The notes beneath the pieces were generated by a model. The model was not told the DNA's origin. It searched no databases and saw only the letters and a program-made list of their open reading frames with translations. Source: an uncultured Clostridia bacterium (lineage in GTDB: Bacteria; Bacillota; Clostridia; Christensenellales; Borkfalkiaceae). From it: DNA of 64,000 nt. Location of the stretch: contig CAKQKE010000001.1 in assembly GCA_934247935.1 (NCBI GenBank), forward strand, positions 62,001 through 126,000, written 5' to 3'. The translations under genes were made by a program, and so were the position numbers. Shown piece after piece: positions 1-9,306 of the stretch (position 1 is the stretch's first letter; each line of letters begins with the position of its first letter).

Positions 1-1
1 C

Positions 2-433
2 GGCTCGGGCGGATATCAAAATAATTATCAAAACGGCAACCAAGGCGGGTATAGCGGCGGCAGCCAAAACAGTTATCAAAAATCAAATTATTATAAGCGA
101 AACGACGATTATAACGACGATTTCGGCGACGAATATCCGACTTATGCGTCCAATTCAAACACTTTTGATAAAGGCGCAAGTAAAAGCAAATCCGCACTCG
201 GCGGGGTGGGGTTAGGGTTCTCATCGTTAAACGCAAACAAACCCAAAGCCGCAAAGTCCGACGTATACACCGGCTATAAAACGGGAATGAAAGTAATACA
301 CGACAAATTCGGCGAAGGTATGGTAATCACCGTCAAGGGCGAGGGCGAAAACCTGATTGTGGACGTAGCGTTTAAAAACGTGGGAATAAAATCGCTTTCG
401 GCGAAGTTCGCCCCGATGAAACCCGTGCAGTAA
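2..433 (+). CDS. pcrA: PcrA/UvrD-type DNA helicase, C-terminal part only
   Basis: The reading frame is open from base 2 and ends at 433, so the window starts inside the gene. It covers a Gly/Asn/Gln/Ser/Tyr-rich low-complexity linker (about 60 residues), an acidic stretch, and a small C-terminal domain with the pattern G-x-K-V-x-H-x-K-F-G-x-G followed by GIKSLSAKFAP. This matches the RNA-polymerase-binding Tudor-like tail of PcrA, a superfamily 1 helicase of repair and transcription-conflict resolution. The ligA gene follows after 90 bases, as is common for pcrA-ligA in Bacillota. An ATG at 206 is internal, because the linker upstream is clearly coding. The helicase motifs lie outside the window. 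Confidence 0.85.
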   Translation, partial: GSGGYQNNYQNGNQGGYSGGSQNSYQKSNYYKRNDDYNDDFGDEYPTYASNSNTFDKGASKSKSALGGVGLGFSSLNANKPKAAKSDVYTGYKTGMKVIHDKFGEGMVITVKGEGENLIVDVAFKNVGIKSLSAKFAPMKPVQ

Positions 434-523
434 ATTAAAACGAACGTGCAATAAAAAGGTTTTGCGCAATACTACAAACACAAAAATTAAGAAGCAGCAT
501 TAAGGTGGCATTAAGGAGAAATT

Positions 524-2470
524 ATGGCAGACAGAATGAGACAACTTGTCAATTTACTCAATAAATACGCATACGAGTATTACGTGCTCGACAATCCCAC
601 CGTATCCGACGGCGAATACGACAAACTGTACGACGAACTTAAATCGCTTGAAGAGCAAAGCGGAGAAGTGTATTTCGACAGTCCCACAAAAAGGGTGGGG
701 GGCGAGCCGATAAGCGCGTTTAAAAAACACCGACATATCACAAGACTTTACAGTCTCGACAAGGCTGTCAGCGAGGACGAAATAGGTTCGTTCGACGCAA
801 AAATCCGCAAGGTAATGGCAGACCCCGAGTACACCGTGGAATATAAATTCGACGGGCTTACCATTTCGCTCACATATGAAGACGGCAAGTTCGTCAGGGC
901 GACCACGAGGGGAAACGGCGAAGTGGGCGAAGACGTAACGGCGCAAGTGCTTACCATAAAAACATTCCCCTTATCGATTGCCTATAAAGGCACGTTAGAG
1001 GTAAAAGGCGAGGCGGTAATACGTCTTTCCGTGCTCGACGAAATCAACAAAACATCGGAAGAAACCTTAAAAAATGCGAGAAACGCGGTGGCAGGAGCAA
1101 TAAGAAATTTAGACCCCAAAGTTACCGAAAAACGAAAGCCCGAGATATATTTTTACGACGTAAATTACATGTCGGAAGGGCAACTTGACAGTCAGACGGA
1201 AGCCATTGATTTTTTAAAGAAAAACGGCTTTAAAGTATACGACTTTTTGCGCATTTGCAAAAGCGTGGACGACATTTTCGACGCACTTAAATACATTGAA
1301 GAACAGCGAAAAAAAATCGACGTGCTTACCGACGGCGCGGTAATTAAACTCAACTCGTTTAAAGCGAGAGACGTGCTCGGCAGTACCGAAAAATTTCCGC
1401 GGTGGGCAATAGCGTTTAAGTACGAACCCGAGGAAGTAACCACCGTTCTTGACGACGTAATCTGGCAAGTCGGCAGAACGGGCAAACTCACTCCTCTCGG
1501 CATACTTCAACCGGTTGAATTGTGCGGTGTAACGGTAAAGAGGGCAACGCTCAACAATTTCGGTGATATTTTAAGGAAAAAAGTCAAAAAACCGGCGAGG
1601 GTGCTTATTCGTCGAAGCAACGAGGTTATCCCCGAAATTTTGGGTGCAACCGAATATTTCGACGACAGCAAAGATATCGAAAAACCCGAATTTTGTCCCT
1701 ATTGCAAGACAAAACTCGAGGAAGCAGGCGCAAATATTTTCTGTCCCAACAAAGATTGCAGACCGAGGGTAGTTGGCAATTTAGTCAATTTTGCCCAAAA
1801 GGACGCAATGAATATCGACGGCTTTTCCGAAATGACGGCGGGGCAACTTTTCGACGAACTCGGCACAGACAAGTTTTCCGATTTGTATAAACTTACCGCC
1901 GAAACGCTTGAAAAACTCGACGGTTTCCAGAAAAAGAAAGCGGAAAATCTGATAAAATCTATAGAAAAATCCAAAAAAGTATCGCTCGAAAGTTTTATTT
2001 TCGCGCTCGGTATTGACGGTATAGGCAAAAAAACGGCTAAAGAACTCGCTAAAAAATACGGCAGTCTCGACGCACTTGAAAAAGCCGAAAGAGAGCAAAT
2101 TTTGTCCATCGGCGACATAGGAGAAGTGCTTGCGACAAATATAATCGACTACTTTAAAGACGAAGACAATTTAAAAGAAATTGCCGAACTTTTGTCTTTG
2201 GGGGTAAAGCCGCATTATGAAGATATAAAAATCGGCAACACGTTCGAGGGGCAAAAAGTTGTGCTCACGGGTACGTTGTCATCGTTTAAACGCAGCGAAG
2301 CGCAAAAAATAATCGAGTCGCTCGGCGGCGAATGTATGGGCAGCGTAAGCAAACTTACCACCCTTGTGCTTGCGGGCGAAGAGGCGGGCAGCAAACTCGA
2401 TAAAGCCAAATCGCTCGGCATAAAAATCATCGGCGAAGACGAGTTTAAACAAATGATAAACAAGCAATAA
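524..2470 (+). CDS. ligA: NAD-dependent DNA ligase LigA
   Basis: 648 residues, close to the usual 660-670. It seals nicks in replication and repair using NAD. The N-terminal Ia domain carries NPTVSDGEYDKL. The adenylation lysine is K108 in KFDG, and a TRGNGEVGEDVT segment follows, where many ligases have RGDG. The OB-fold and a four-cysteine zinc finger (C391, C394, C407, C412) come next. Helix-hairpin-helix repeats (IDGIGKKTAKEL region) and a C-terminal BRCT domain (about 571-648) complete the protein. AAGGAG lies just upstream of the ATG. It probably forms a transcription unit with pcrA and ends in the hairpin at 2486-2523. Confidence 0.98.
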   Translation: MADRMRQLVNLLNKYAYEYYVLDNPTVSDGEYDKLYDELKSLEEQSGEVYFDSPTKRVGGEPISAFKKHRHITRLYSLDKAVSEDEIGSFDAKIRKVMADPEYTVEYKFDGLTISLTYEDGKFVRATTRGNGEVGEDVTAQVLTIKTFPLSIAYKGTLEVKGEAVIRLSVLDEINKTSEETLKNARNAVAGAIRNLDPKVTEKRKPEIYFYDVNYMSEGQLDSQTEAIDFLKKNGFKVYDFLRICKSVDDIFDALKYIEEQRKKIDVLTDGAVIKLNSFKARDVLGSTEKFPRWAIAFKYEPEEVTTVLDDVIWQVGRTGKLTPLGILQPVELCGVTVKRATLNNFGDILRKKVKKPARVLIRRSNEVIPEILGATEYFDDSKDIEKPEFCPYCKTKLEEAGANIFCPNKDCRPRVVGNLVNFAQKDAMNIDGFSEMTAGQLFDELGTDKFSDLYKLTAETLEKLDGFQKKKAENLIKSIEKSKKVSLESFIFALGIDGIGKKTAKELAKKYGSLDALEKAEREQILSIGDIGEVLATNIIDYFKDEDNLKEIAELLSLGVKPHYEDIKIGNTFEGQKVVLTGTLSSFKRSEAQKIIESLGGECMGSVSKLTTLVLAGEEAGSKLDKAKSLGIKIIGEDEFKQMINKQ

Positions 2471-2485
2471 AATAATATAATACTT

Positions 2486-2530
2486 TAAGGTGTGGCAAAA
2501 CGAAAATATGTTGTCACACCTTATATTTTA
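2486..2530 (+). terminator. Intrinsic terminator after ligA
   Basis: The stem AAGGTGTG (2487-2494) pairs with CACACCTT (2515-2522). An inner GCAA/TTGT extension makes the helix longer. A T-rich tail follows. Confidence 0.7.
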
Positions 2531-2761
2531 CCATGTCGAAAAATTACAACAATTAAGATGGTGCGGTCAATGCGGATACACCGTTATTATTGTTTTAATA
2601 TTGCCGTCTGTTTTTTAAAATTATCTCTCGCATAGGTGATTGTCTCTCTTATTCGGCTGTTTATCGACCCGACAGCCTCCTCCCGTTAAAATTAAAAACA
2701 CATAAATTCCGTATATTAAAATTAATTATATTAATCTATAATAAAAATTGCATTTAAATGC
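2524..2761. other. Gene-free stretch between ligA terminator and yicC promoter
   Basis: No convincing ORF, RNA gene or repeat was seen. Base composition is AT-rich, particularly from 2690 on, leading into the yicC promoter. The 110-base leader after that promoter (about 2797-2907) also shows no recognisable riboswitch. Confidence 0.5.
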
Positions 2762-2790
2762 TTGAAATATAATTGGTTTAGTGATATACT
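2762..2790 (+). promoter_or_regulatory. Sigma-A-type promoter for yicC
   Basis: TTGAAA (2762-2767), a 17-base spacer and TATACT (2785-2790). This leaves a leader of about 110 bases before the yicC ATG. Confidence 0.6.
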
Positions 2791-2907
2791 TATGTATAAG
2801 TGGTATTTTGTGGTTAAATTGCGCAAGTAAAGCAAAGGGGCAAAATCCGCTCATACAAAAATTCACACAAATAATAAAGAGCATTTTAAAGTGCGACGGA
2901 GAAAATT

Positions 2908-3783
2908 ATGTACAGTATGACCGGTTACGGCAAAGCGGAATACAGCGGCGACGGTATAGAACTTACCGTAGAATTAAAAACCGTAAACAACAGGTTTTTA
3001 GAGGTAATTCCCAAATATCCCCGCATGTTTATTTCGTCGGACGACAAAATCAGAAAAGCCGTTCAACAAAAGATTAAAAGGGGCAGAGTGGAGTTGTTCG
3101 TCACTTATTCTGACAAAAGGCAACTTCCCAAGGCGGTAGAAGTAGATATCGCGCTTGCAAAGGGATATATGGAGGCGGCAACCGCCCTCATGAAAGAATT
3201 TCCCTCGCTTGAAGACGATTTTACGCTTACGTCGCTTATGCGCACGCCCGACGTGCTTTCGCAAACCAACACCGCCGAAAACACCGAAGAACTTGAAAAA
3301 ATTCTTATCGATACGGTGCAAAAAGCGTGCGATAATCTCAATTTAATGAGACAAACCGAGGGCGAAAAACTCAAAGGCGATTTGCTTAAACGTATTGACA
3401 CAATCGGCGGCATTGTCGACAAAATCAAAAAGCGCGCGCCGCTCGTCGCCGAAGATTACGCCCAAAGACTTCGCGAAAAGGTAGAAAATTATCTCGCAGC
3501 GGTAAAACCCGACGAAACGAGACTTTTGCAAGAAGTCGCGTTGTTTGCCGACAAGTCAAATATCGACGAAGAATTGACGAGACTTTATTCGCACGTTTCG
3601 CAGTTTAAAAGCATCGTAAACGAGGCGGAAGCGGGTAAAAAACTCGACTTTTTAGTGCAGGAATTCAACAGAGAGGCAAACACGATTTGCTCTAAAGCAA
3701 ACGATATCGAAATTACCAATGCGGGGCTTAGTCTCAAGTGCGAAATCGAAAAAGTAAGAGAGCAAATCCAGAATCTGGAATAA
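2908..3783 (+). CDS. yicC: YicC family endoribonuclease
   Basis: 291 residues, full length for the family. The start MYSMTGYGKAEY and the block LKTVNNRFLEV are signatures of the YicC N-terminal domain (about 1-155). The C-terminal DUF1732 block (about 205-291) ends with NTICSKANDIEITNAGLSLK and an E-K-x-R-E-Q-I-Q-N motif. YicC/YloC proteins are metal-dependent endoribonucleases that act on small RNAs and other transcripts. In many Bacillota the gene is followed by remA, gmk and rpoZ. Here rpoZ comes directly after it, with neither gmk nor remA in between. A CGGAGAA ribosome binding site precedes the ATG. Confidence 0.93.
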   Translation: MYSMTGYGKAEYSGDGIELTVELKTVNNRFLEVIPKYPRMFISSDDKIRKAVQQKIKRGRVELFVTYSDKRQLPKAVEVDIALAKGYMEAATALMKEFPSLEDDFTLTSLMRTPDVLSQTNTAENTEELEKILIDTVQKACDNLNLMRQTEGEKLKGDLLKRIDTIGGIVDKIKKRAPLVAEDYAQRLREKVENYLAAVKPDETRLLQEVALFADKSNIDEELTRLYSHVSQFKSIVNEAEAGKKLDFLVQEFNREANTICSKANDIEITNAGLSLKCEIEKVREQIQNLE

Positions 3784-3899
3784 TATTAAACATAAAAAAC
3801 TAAATTGACGGCAATTTTCCGGGATTTTTATTTCTTTATAAAATTTTCGGGAAGTCTGAATATTAAAAACGATTTTAACATTTAACGGAGGTGTTAATT

Positions 3900-4103
3900 A
3901 TGATAAACGAACCACCAATCGATGAAATAGCGGCAAAAGTAGGATCTAAATACGCGCTTTGCGTTGTTGCGTCCAAGAGGGCAAGACAACTTATCGACAA
4001 TGCGCACAATCAGGGACTTACCGAAGTCCCCGGCGGAGAAAAACCCCTTTCGATTGCCGCAAGAGAAATTTACGAAGGCAAAGTTACGGTATCAAAATTT
4101 TAA
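3900..4103 (+). CDS. rpoZ: RNA polymerase omega subunit
   Basis: 67 residues starting MINEPPIDEIAAKVGSKYAL, with the conserved A-S-K-R-A-R-Q-L segment and a late K-P-L-S-I-A-A-R-E-I block typical of omega. The subunit helps assemble and stabilise core RNA polymerase. The ATG at 3900 is chosen because GGAG at 3887-3890 is correctly spaced. An in-frame GTG at 3891 overlaps that site and is unlikely. It sits between yicC and priA, the expected order, and is followed by a strong hairpin terminator. Confidence 0.93.
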   Translation: MINEPPIDEIAAKVGSKYALCVVASKRARQLIDNAHNQGLTEVPGGEKPLSIAAREIYEGKVTVSKF

Positions 4104-4119
4104 AGGATTTTCTTGACGA

Positions 4120-4153
4120 AAAATGTTCATAGCGCGGCTGTGAACATTTTTTC
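4120..4153 (+). terminator. Intrinsic terminator after rpoZ
   Basis: A perfect 10-bp stem, AAAATGTTCA (4120-4129) with TGAACATTTT (4141-4150), and an inner AGC/GCT pairing, followed by T residues. Confidence 0.85.
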
Positions 4154-4204
4154 AACGTTTAAGTTTTTTGTTTTTTCGCGACTGATAAAGCGATTTTAAA
4201 GGCG

Positions 4205-4231
4205 GTTATGAAAACGGTGCGGTTTCATAAC
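4205..4231 (+). promoter_or_regulatory. Hairpin in the rpoZ-priA intergenic region
   Basis: GTTATGAAA (4205-4213) pairs perfectly with TTTCATAAC (4223-4231). No T-run follows. A second GGTTTCATAA copy lies at about 4248. It may be a leader structure for priA, with unknown function. Confidence 0.35.
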
Positions 4232-4357
4232 GGAACTTATAAGGTGTGGTTTCATAAACGTATTTTCAAAAAGACAGAGCCGCATTTAAAAACCATAAAA
4301 TTTTAAACGTATAGAAAAAACCAAAGGACAAACAGTTTAATTTTCGGAGAAAGGCAT

Positions 4358-6556
4358 ATGGTAGCGGAAGTGATAGTCGACGTGGCGATAAGCGAAGTCG
4401 ACAGAGTTTTTGATTATAAAATCGACTGCGACAACGTTTTTGTCGGCAGTCGTGTAGTCGTGCCTTTCGGTCGCACTTTCAAAAGCGGAATAGTTGTCGA
4501 CATAAAGCAGACTTCCGATTATCCCGAAGACAAATTAAAGCACGTTTTGCGCCCCGTAGAGGACACGCCCGCGCTCACCGAAGAGTGCATGCAAATAGCA
4601 AAAGCGATAGTAAAAAGGTATCACGTGCCGATGGCTTTATCGCTCAGGTTGTTTTTGCCCGCCGAAATGCGTACGGGCAAAGTCAGGGAGAAAAACCGCA
4701 ACGTAGTCACTTTGGCTCAAAATTGCAACAAAGACAAAATTTTAAGCGAATTAAAGAAAAATGCGGTTAAACAAATCGCGCTTTTGTCTTTTATGGAAGA
4801 AGGCAAAAAATATCTTCTTTCCGACCTGAACAAAACTTACGGCTCTCAAGCGGTAAAAGCCCTCGAAGAAAAGGGTTGTTTTATAGTAAACGAAGAAAGA
4901 ATAAACCGTTCGCCGTATATCGGGCTCGACGAAAATTTCAAGCAAGTCAATCTTTCTGCCGAGCAGAATAAGGCAATAGAAAGCATTCTTAAAAGCGACA
5001 AAACCGTTCAACTTTTGCACGGCGTTACGGGCAGCGGAAAAACGGAAGTTTATTTAAATTTAATAAAACGCACGGTAAATAGCGGCAAAACCGCATTGAT
5101 GCTCGTGCCGGAAATTGCGTTGACGCCGCAAATGTTGTCTCAACTGAGGGCGAGATTTTCAAGCGCGGTGGCAATACTTCACAGCGGACTTTCCGCGGGA
5201 GAAAAATTCGACGAATGGTGGCGTATTCGCTCGGGCGAGGCAAAGGTGGCGGTAGGTGCGAGAAGCGCGGTGTTCGCTCCCCTTGAAAATCTGGGACTTA
5301 TCATCATCGACGAAGAACACGACGGCAGTTACGAAAGCGAAACCAATCCAAGGTATTCCACCGCCGACATAGCGAAATATCGCGCCGCATACAACGGTTG
5401 TAAACTCATTCTCGGCAGCGCGACGCCAAAAGTAGAATCGTATTTGCTTGCAAAAGAGGGCAAATACAATCTTGTCGAAATGAAAAACAGAATAAACGGC
5501 AAGCAGTTGCCCGAAATAATAATCGCCGACATGAAAAGAGAATTAAGGCGAGGCAACCACATGGAGTTTTCTCGCGCGCTTATAGACGAGATGACCGAGT
5601 GTTTAAATTCGGGCAATCAGGCGATGATATTTTTAAACAGGCGCGGTTATTCTCAACAAATCATATGTAAAGACTGCGGCTACGTGCCTAAGTGCAAAGA
5701 GTGCGACGTTTCGCTGAATTATCACTCGGTGGGCAACGTGCTTAAATGTCATTATTGCAACACGACGTACAATATGCTTTCGGCTTGTCCCGAGTGTGGC
5801 AGTACAAACATAGGGTTTATGGGTACGGGTACGCAAAAAGTCGTGACGAGACTTAACGAACTTTTCCCCAAAGCGCGCATTTTGCGAATGGACAACGACA
5901 CCACGCAAAACAAAGACGGGCATTTTAAAATACTTAAAAAATTTTCCTCGCACGAGGCGGATATACTTGTCGGCACGCAAATGATTGCAAAAGGTCACGA
6001 TTTCCCGGCGGTAACGCTTGTTGGGATACTCGACGCCGACATGAGTTTGTATTTTTCCGATTACAGAAGCGGAGAAAGGACTTTTCAATTGATTACACAA
6101 GTTTCGGGCAGAAGCGGCAGAGCGGACAAACAAGGCAAAGTCGTACTTCAGACTTATTCTCCCGAAAACAGCATACTTCAGTACGCCGTAAGGTATGATT
6201 ACGTCGGGTTTTTCAATAAAGAATGTTCTGTAAGAAAAATGACCAACTTCCCGCCGTTCGCGCTTATCGTAAGGGTGATGGTTGAAAGCGGCGACGACGA
6301 ACTCGCTTTGGAAAAACTTAAAGAAGTATATTTGAATATAAAAGAAATTTACGACAACAACAAGCAAGCGTTTTTGTTCTTCAACAAAATGCGCAGCCCC
6401 ATAAAAAGGATAAAAAACAAATATCGTTATCAGGTGCTTATGCGGCTTAAAAGCGGCAACGGAAAAATTTTGGATGAAATTTATACCGTCGCGGAAAAGG
6501 CAAAGGATAACAAAACGCTTGTATACATAGAGGAAAACCCCGGCAGCATGTCTTAA
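4358..6556 (+). CDS. priA: Primosomal protein N' (replication restart helicase PriA)
   Basis: 732 residues. PriA is a superfamily 2 3'-5' helicase that reloads the replisome at stalled forks. The N-terminal DNA-binding domain (about 1-100) precedes the helicase core with Walker A GVTGSGKT (about 222-229) and the DEEH box (IIDEEHDGSYE). Paired CxxC zinc-binding motifs follow (CKDCGYVPKCKEC, CHYCNTTY, CPECG). Later helicase motifs are TQMIAKGHDFPAVTLVGILDAD and QVSGRSGRADKQG. GGAGAAAGG lies upstream of the ATG. It leads the run def-fmt-rsmB-rlmN-rsgA-rpe, as in B. subtilis. Confidence 0.97.
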   Translation: MVAEVIVDVAISEVDRVFDYKIDCDNVFVGSRVVVPFGRTFKSGIVVDIKQTSDYPEDKLKHVLRPVEDTPALTEECMQIAKAIVKRYHVPMALSLRLFLPAEMRTGKVREKNRNVVTLAQNCNKDKILSELKKNAVKQIALLSFMEEGKKYLLSDLNKTYGSQAVKALEEKGCFIVNEERINRSPYIGLDENFKQVNLSAEQNKAIESILKSDKTVQLLHGVTGSGKTEVYLNLIKRTVNSGKTALMLVPEIALTPQMLSQLRARFSSAVAILHSGLSAGEKFDEWWRIRSGEAKVAVGARSAVFAPLENLGLIIIDEEHDGSYESETNPRYSTADIAKYRAAYNGCKLILGSATPKVESYLLAKEGKYNLVEMKNRINGKQLPEIIIADMKRELRRGNHMEFSRALIDEMTECLNSGNQAMIFLNRRGYSQQIICKDCGYVPKCKECDVSLNYHSVGNVLKCHYCNTTYNMLSACPECGSTNIGFMGTGTQKVVTRLNELFPKARILRMDNDTTQNKDGHFKILKKFSSHEADILVGTQMIAKGHDFPAVTLVGILDADMSLYFSDYRSGERTFQLITQVSGRSGRADKQGKVVLQTYSPENSILQYAVRYDYVGFFNKECSVRKMTNFPPFALIVRVMVESGDDELALEKLKEVYLNIKEIYDNNKQAFLFFNKMRSPIKRIKNKYRYQVLMRLKSGNGKILDEIYTVAEKAKDNKTLVYIEENPGSMS

Positions 6557-6616
6557 AACGGCAAATTTTAAACGATGCGTTTTAAGCGATTACGGGCAAA
6601 AGGTTTGGAGGTAAAA

Positions 6617-7078
6617 ATGGCAATAAGAAAAATAGTTCAGTTGGGCGACGACGTATTGAGGAAAAAGTGTTTCCACGTGACCGATTTCGGCGCAAAAACA
6701 AGTCAACTTTTAGATGATATGAAAGACACACTCAAAAAGGCGCAAGGCGCAGGGCTCGCCGCTCCGCAAGTGGGGATATTAAGGAGAATTTTCGTCGTAG
6801 ACGTAGAAGAAGGTTATTTCGAGTTTATCAACCCCGAAATCATCTCTGAATCGGGCAAACAATACGGAGTCGAGGGCTGTTTGTCGATAGTAGGCAAATG
6901 GGGCGACGTCGAAAGACCCAAGAATATAAAAATCAAGGCGCAAGACAGAAACGGAAATTGGTTTACGCTTAAAGCGAGCGACTTTTTCGCAAGAGCCGTT
7001 TGTCACGAATACGACCATCTTGACGGAATTTTATATATTGACAAAGCGGACAATATCCGCAGCGAGGTGGAAGATTGA
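6617..7078 (+). CDS. def: Peptide deformylase
   Basis: 153 residues from the ATG at 6617, chosen because TTTGGAGGT precedes it and MAIRKIVQLGDDVLRKK is the family's N-terminus. An in-frame ATG at 6575 is unsupported. It removes the N-formyl group from new proteins using a bound metal. The three motifs are present: GAGLAAPQVG (44-53), EGCLS (86-90, with the metal-ligand Cys88) and HEYDH (130-134, two His ligands and the catalytic Glu). Its stop codon overlaps the fmt start. Confidence 0.97.
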   Translation: MAIRKIVQLGDDVLRKKCFHVTDFGAKTSQLLDDMKDTLKKAQGAGLAAPQVGILRRIFVVDVEEGYFEFINPEIISESGKQYGVEGCLSIVGKWGDVERPKNIKIKAQDRNGNWFTLKASDFFARAVCHEYDHLDGILYIDKADNIRSEVED

Positions 7079-8007
7079 GACTGATATTTTTAGGCACGCC
7101 CGATTTTGCCGTGCCGTCGCTTGAAAAAATAGCAAACAGCAAACACGAAATACTGTGCGTAGTCACTCAACCCGACAAACCGAGGGGCAGAAACGGCGAA
7201 GTTTCGTTTTCTCCCGTTAAAGAGTGTGCTTTAAAGCACGGTTTAAAAGTTTTGCAATACAATAAAATAAGATTCGAGGGTGTAGAGGACTTAAAGGCGT
7301 TAAAACCCGACATAATGGTTACGTGCGCTTTCGGACAGATTTTGTCTCAGGAAATTATAGACATCGCTCCGCACGGCATAATCAACGTGCACGGCTCGTT
7401 GCTACCCAAATACAGAGGAGCGTCCCCCATTCAGTGGAGCATTTTAAACGGCGATAAAGAGACGGGTATTACAATAATGAAAACCGAGGCGGGCATCGAC
7501 ACGGGCGACATTTTGTTTGTCAAAAAAACGCCCGTTAAAGAGGACGAAACCGCGGGCGAACTTTTTGACAGACTTTCGGTTTTGGGTGCGGAAATGATTG
7601 TTGACGCGCTCGATAAAATAGAAGCGGGCGACGTTCACCCCCAAAAGCAAGACGACTCGCAAGCGACTGTAGTGAAGATGCTTAAAAAAGAAGACGGAGA
7701 AATAAATTGGAACGATACCGCCGAAAAAATTTACAACCAGGTGCGCGGAATGAACCCATGGCCGTCGGCTTATACTTTTTTAAATGGCAAAATGCTTAAA
7801 ATTCACAGTGCGAAAGTAAGCGAAGAAAGCGGAGATGCCGGCAAAGTGTTAAAAGCGGACAAGCAATCGCTTTTGGTGGGTTGCGGCAAAGGCTCGCTCG
7901 AGATAAAGACGTTGCAACTCGAAGGCAGTAAAAAAATGGATTATTACAGTTTTTTACTCGGCAGAAAAATAGAAAAAGGAGACATTCTCGGGGTAAAAAA
8001 TGATTAA
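7075..8007 (+). CDS. fmt: Methionyl-tRNA formyltransferase
   Basis: 310 residues. It transfers formyl from 10-formyl-THF to initiator Met-tRNA. The N-terminus RLIFLGTPDFAVPSLEKI and the catalytic HGSLLPKYRGASPIQW block identify it. A C-terminal OB domain follows. The start is TTG at 7075, whose last two bases form the def TGA stop (TTGA overlap). GAGGTGG at about 7064-7070 supports it, and no in-frame ATG exists nearby. The coupling with def, its functional counterpart, suggests translational linkage. Confidence 0.96.
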   Translation: MRLIFLGTPDFAVPSLEKIANSKHEILCVVTQPDKPRGRNGEVSFSPVKECALKHGLKVLQYNKIRFEGVEDLKALKPDIMVTCAFGQILSQEIIDIAPHGIINVHGSLLPKYRGASPIQWSILNGDKETGITIMKTEAGIDTGDILFVKKTPVKEDETAGELFDRLSVLGAEMIVDALDKIEAGDVHPQKQDDSQATVVKMLKKEDGEINWNDTAEKIYNQVRGMNPWPSAYTFLNGKMLKIHSAKVSEESGDAGKVLKADKQSLLVGCGKGSLEIKTLQLEGSKKMDYYSFLLGRKIEKGDILGVKND

Positions 8008-9247
8008 CGTTTTTTACGATTCTTACTGTGTTTTAAACAAAGTTTACAGTGAAAAGGCATTTGTAAAACAAGCCATAAACGGCACGTTTATCGAAGAGAA
8101 AAACCGCCCCAAAACGACCAAAATCGTCTACGGCGTACTCGATAACGACGTAAGACTTTCTTATTATATAAGTCGGTTATGCCCCAAAAATCCGAAACTC
8201 GTCGTGCGCACCATACTCAAAATCGCAATGTACAACATAGAATTTTTGGGTAAATCGCCTTATGCGGTAACCGACAGCAGCGTCACGCTGTGCAAAAAAC
8301 TCGGCAAAGGCGGTATGAGTGGTTTTGTCAATGCGGTTTTGCGCAAATTTATAGACGAAATACCGCCGCTTCCGCAAGAAAAGATACAAAGACTATCGGT
8401 AGAATATTCTTATCCGCTTTTTTTAGTGAAAAAACTCATTTCTTCTTACGGCGAAGACAAGGCTGTTAAAATAATGTCTTGCGATACCGAGCGCACTTGC
8501 GTAAGGTTCAACAAGGGCGCAAACGGAGAGGAATATTTGGATTATTTGCGTTTTGCTTATGAAAAAACGCCGTTTGACGGGGCGTATTTCGTCAACGGAT
8601 TTAAAAGGAATAAAGACTTCGACGAAGGTATTTATACTTTTCAATCTGTCGGCTCGGTTGCCATTTGCGACGCTGTTTCGGGCGGAAAAACTTTGCTTGA
8701 TGCATGCAGCGCGCCCGGGGGAAAAACCGTAAACCTTGCGGACAAATTCGAGCAAGTCACCGCTTTTGAATTGCACGCCCACAGGGCGCAACTTATAAAA
8801 GAGTACGCAAGCCGAATGAAAAAACACAACATTACGGTAGAGCAACGCGATTCATCGGTGTACGATGATTCTTTAAACGAAAAATTCGACGCGGTGCTTT
8901 TAGACAGTCCGTGCAGCGGAACGGGCGTTCTTAAAGACAACCCCGATATAAAACTCAACCGCACCGAAGAAGACATTAAAAATCTCATCGAAATTCAAAA
9001 GAAACTCATTTTTACCGTGAGCAATTACGTGAAGGTCGGCGGTTATCTTTACTATTCCACGTGTTCGATTTTAAAAGAGGAAAACGCCGATATAATAAGC
9101 GATTTTTTAAGTAAAACCGACCGATTCGAGGAAGAAAAAATACAATCGAAGTTAAACGGAATTTACACGAAACACGGCTTGCAGTTTACTCCCGACGTAA
9201 GTTTCGGTGCGGGCTTTTTCGTCTGCAAATTGCGTCGGATTAAATAA
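8000..9247 (+). CDS. rsmB: 16S rRNA (cytosine-5-)-methyltransferase RsmB (Sun/Fmu)
   Basis: 415 residues with a NusB-like RNA-binding N-terminal domain (about 1-135) and a Rossmann methyltransferase domain. The SAM site is DACSAPGGKT. The catalytic cysteines lie in DSPCSGTGVL and YYSTCSILKEEN, the two-cysteine pattern of m5C methylases. The gene overlaps fmt by 8 bases and belongs to the same run. RsmB methylates C967 (E. coli numbering) of 16S rRNA. Confidence 0.95.
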   Translation: MINVFYDSYCVLNKVYSEKAFVKQAINGTFIEEKNRPKTTKIVYGVLDNDVRLSYYISRLCPKNPKLVVRTILKIAMYNIEFLGKSPYAVTDSSVTLCKKLGKGGMSGFVNAVLRKFIDEIPPLPQEKIQRLSVEYSYPLFLVKKLISSYGEDKAVKIMSCDTERTCVRFNKGANGEEYLDYLRFAYEKTPFDGAYFVNGFKRNKDFDEGIYTFQSVGSVAICDAVSGGKTLLDACSAPGGKTVNLADKFEQVTAFELHAHRAQLIKEYASRMKKHNITVEQRDSSVYDDSLNEKFDAVLLDSPCSGTGVLKDNPDIKLNRTEEDIKNLIEIQKKLIFTVSNYVKVGGYLYYSTCSILKEENADIISDFLSKTDRFEEEKIQSKLNGIYTKHGLQFTPDVSFGAGFFVCKLRRIK

Positions 9248-9306
9248 AGAATAAAAATTGCCGCAAATATAAAGCGACTATAAAATAGAAAAGAGGAGGA
9301 TAAAAA

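Noticed and set aside
5633..6367. 244-residue minus-strand open frame inside priA
   Set aside because: It lies opposite a complete, motif-bearing priA and has no supporting features. It is a shadow frame of the codon bias.
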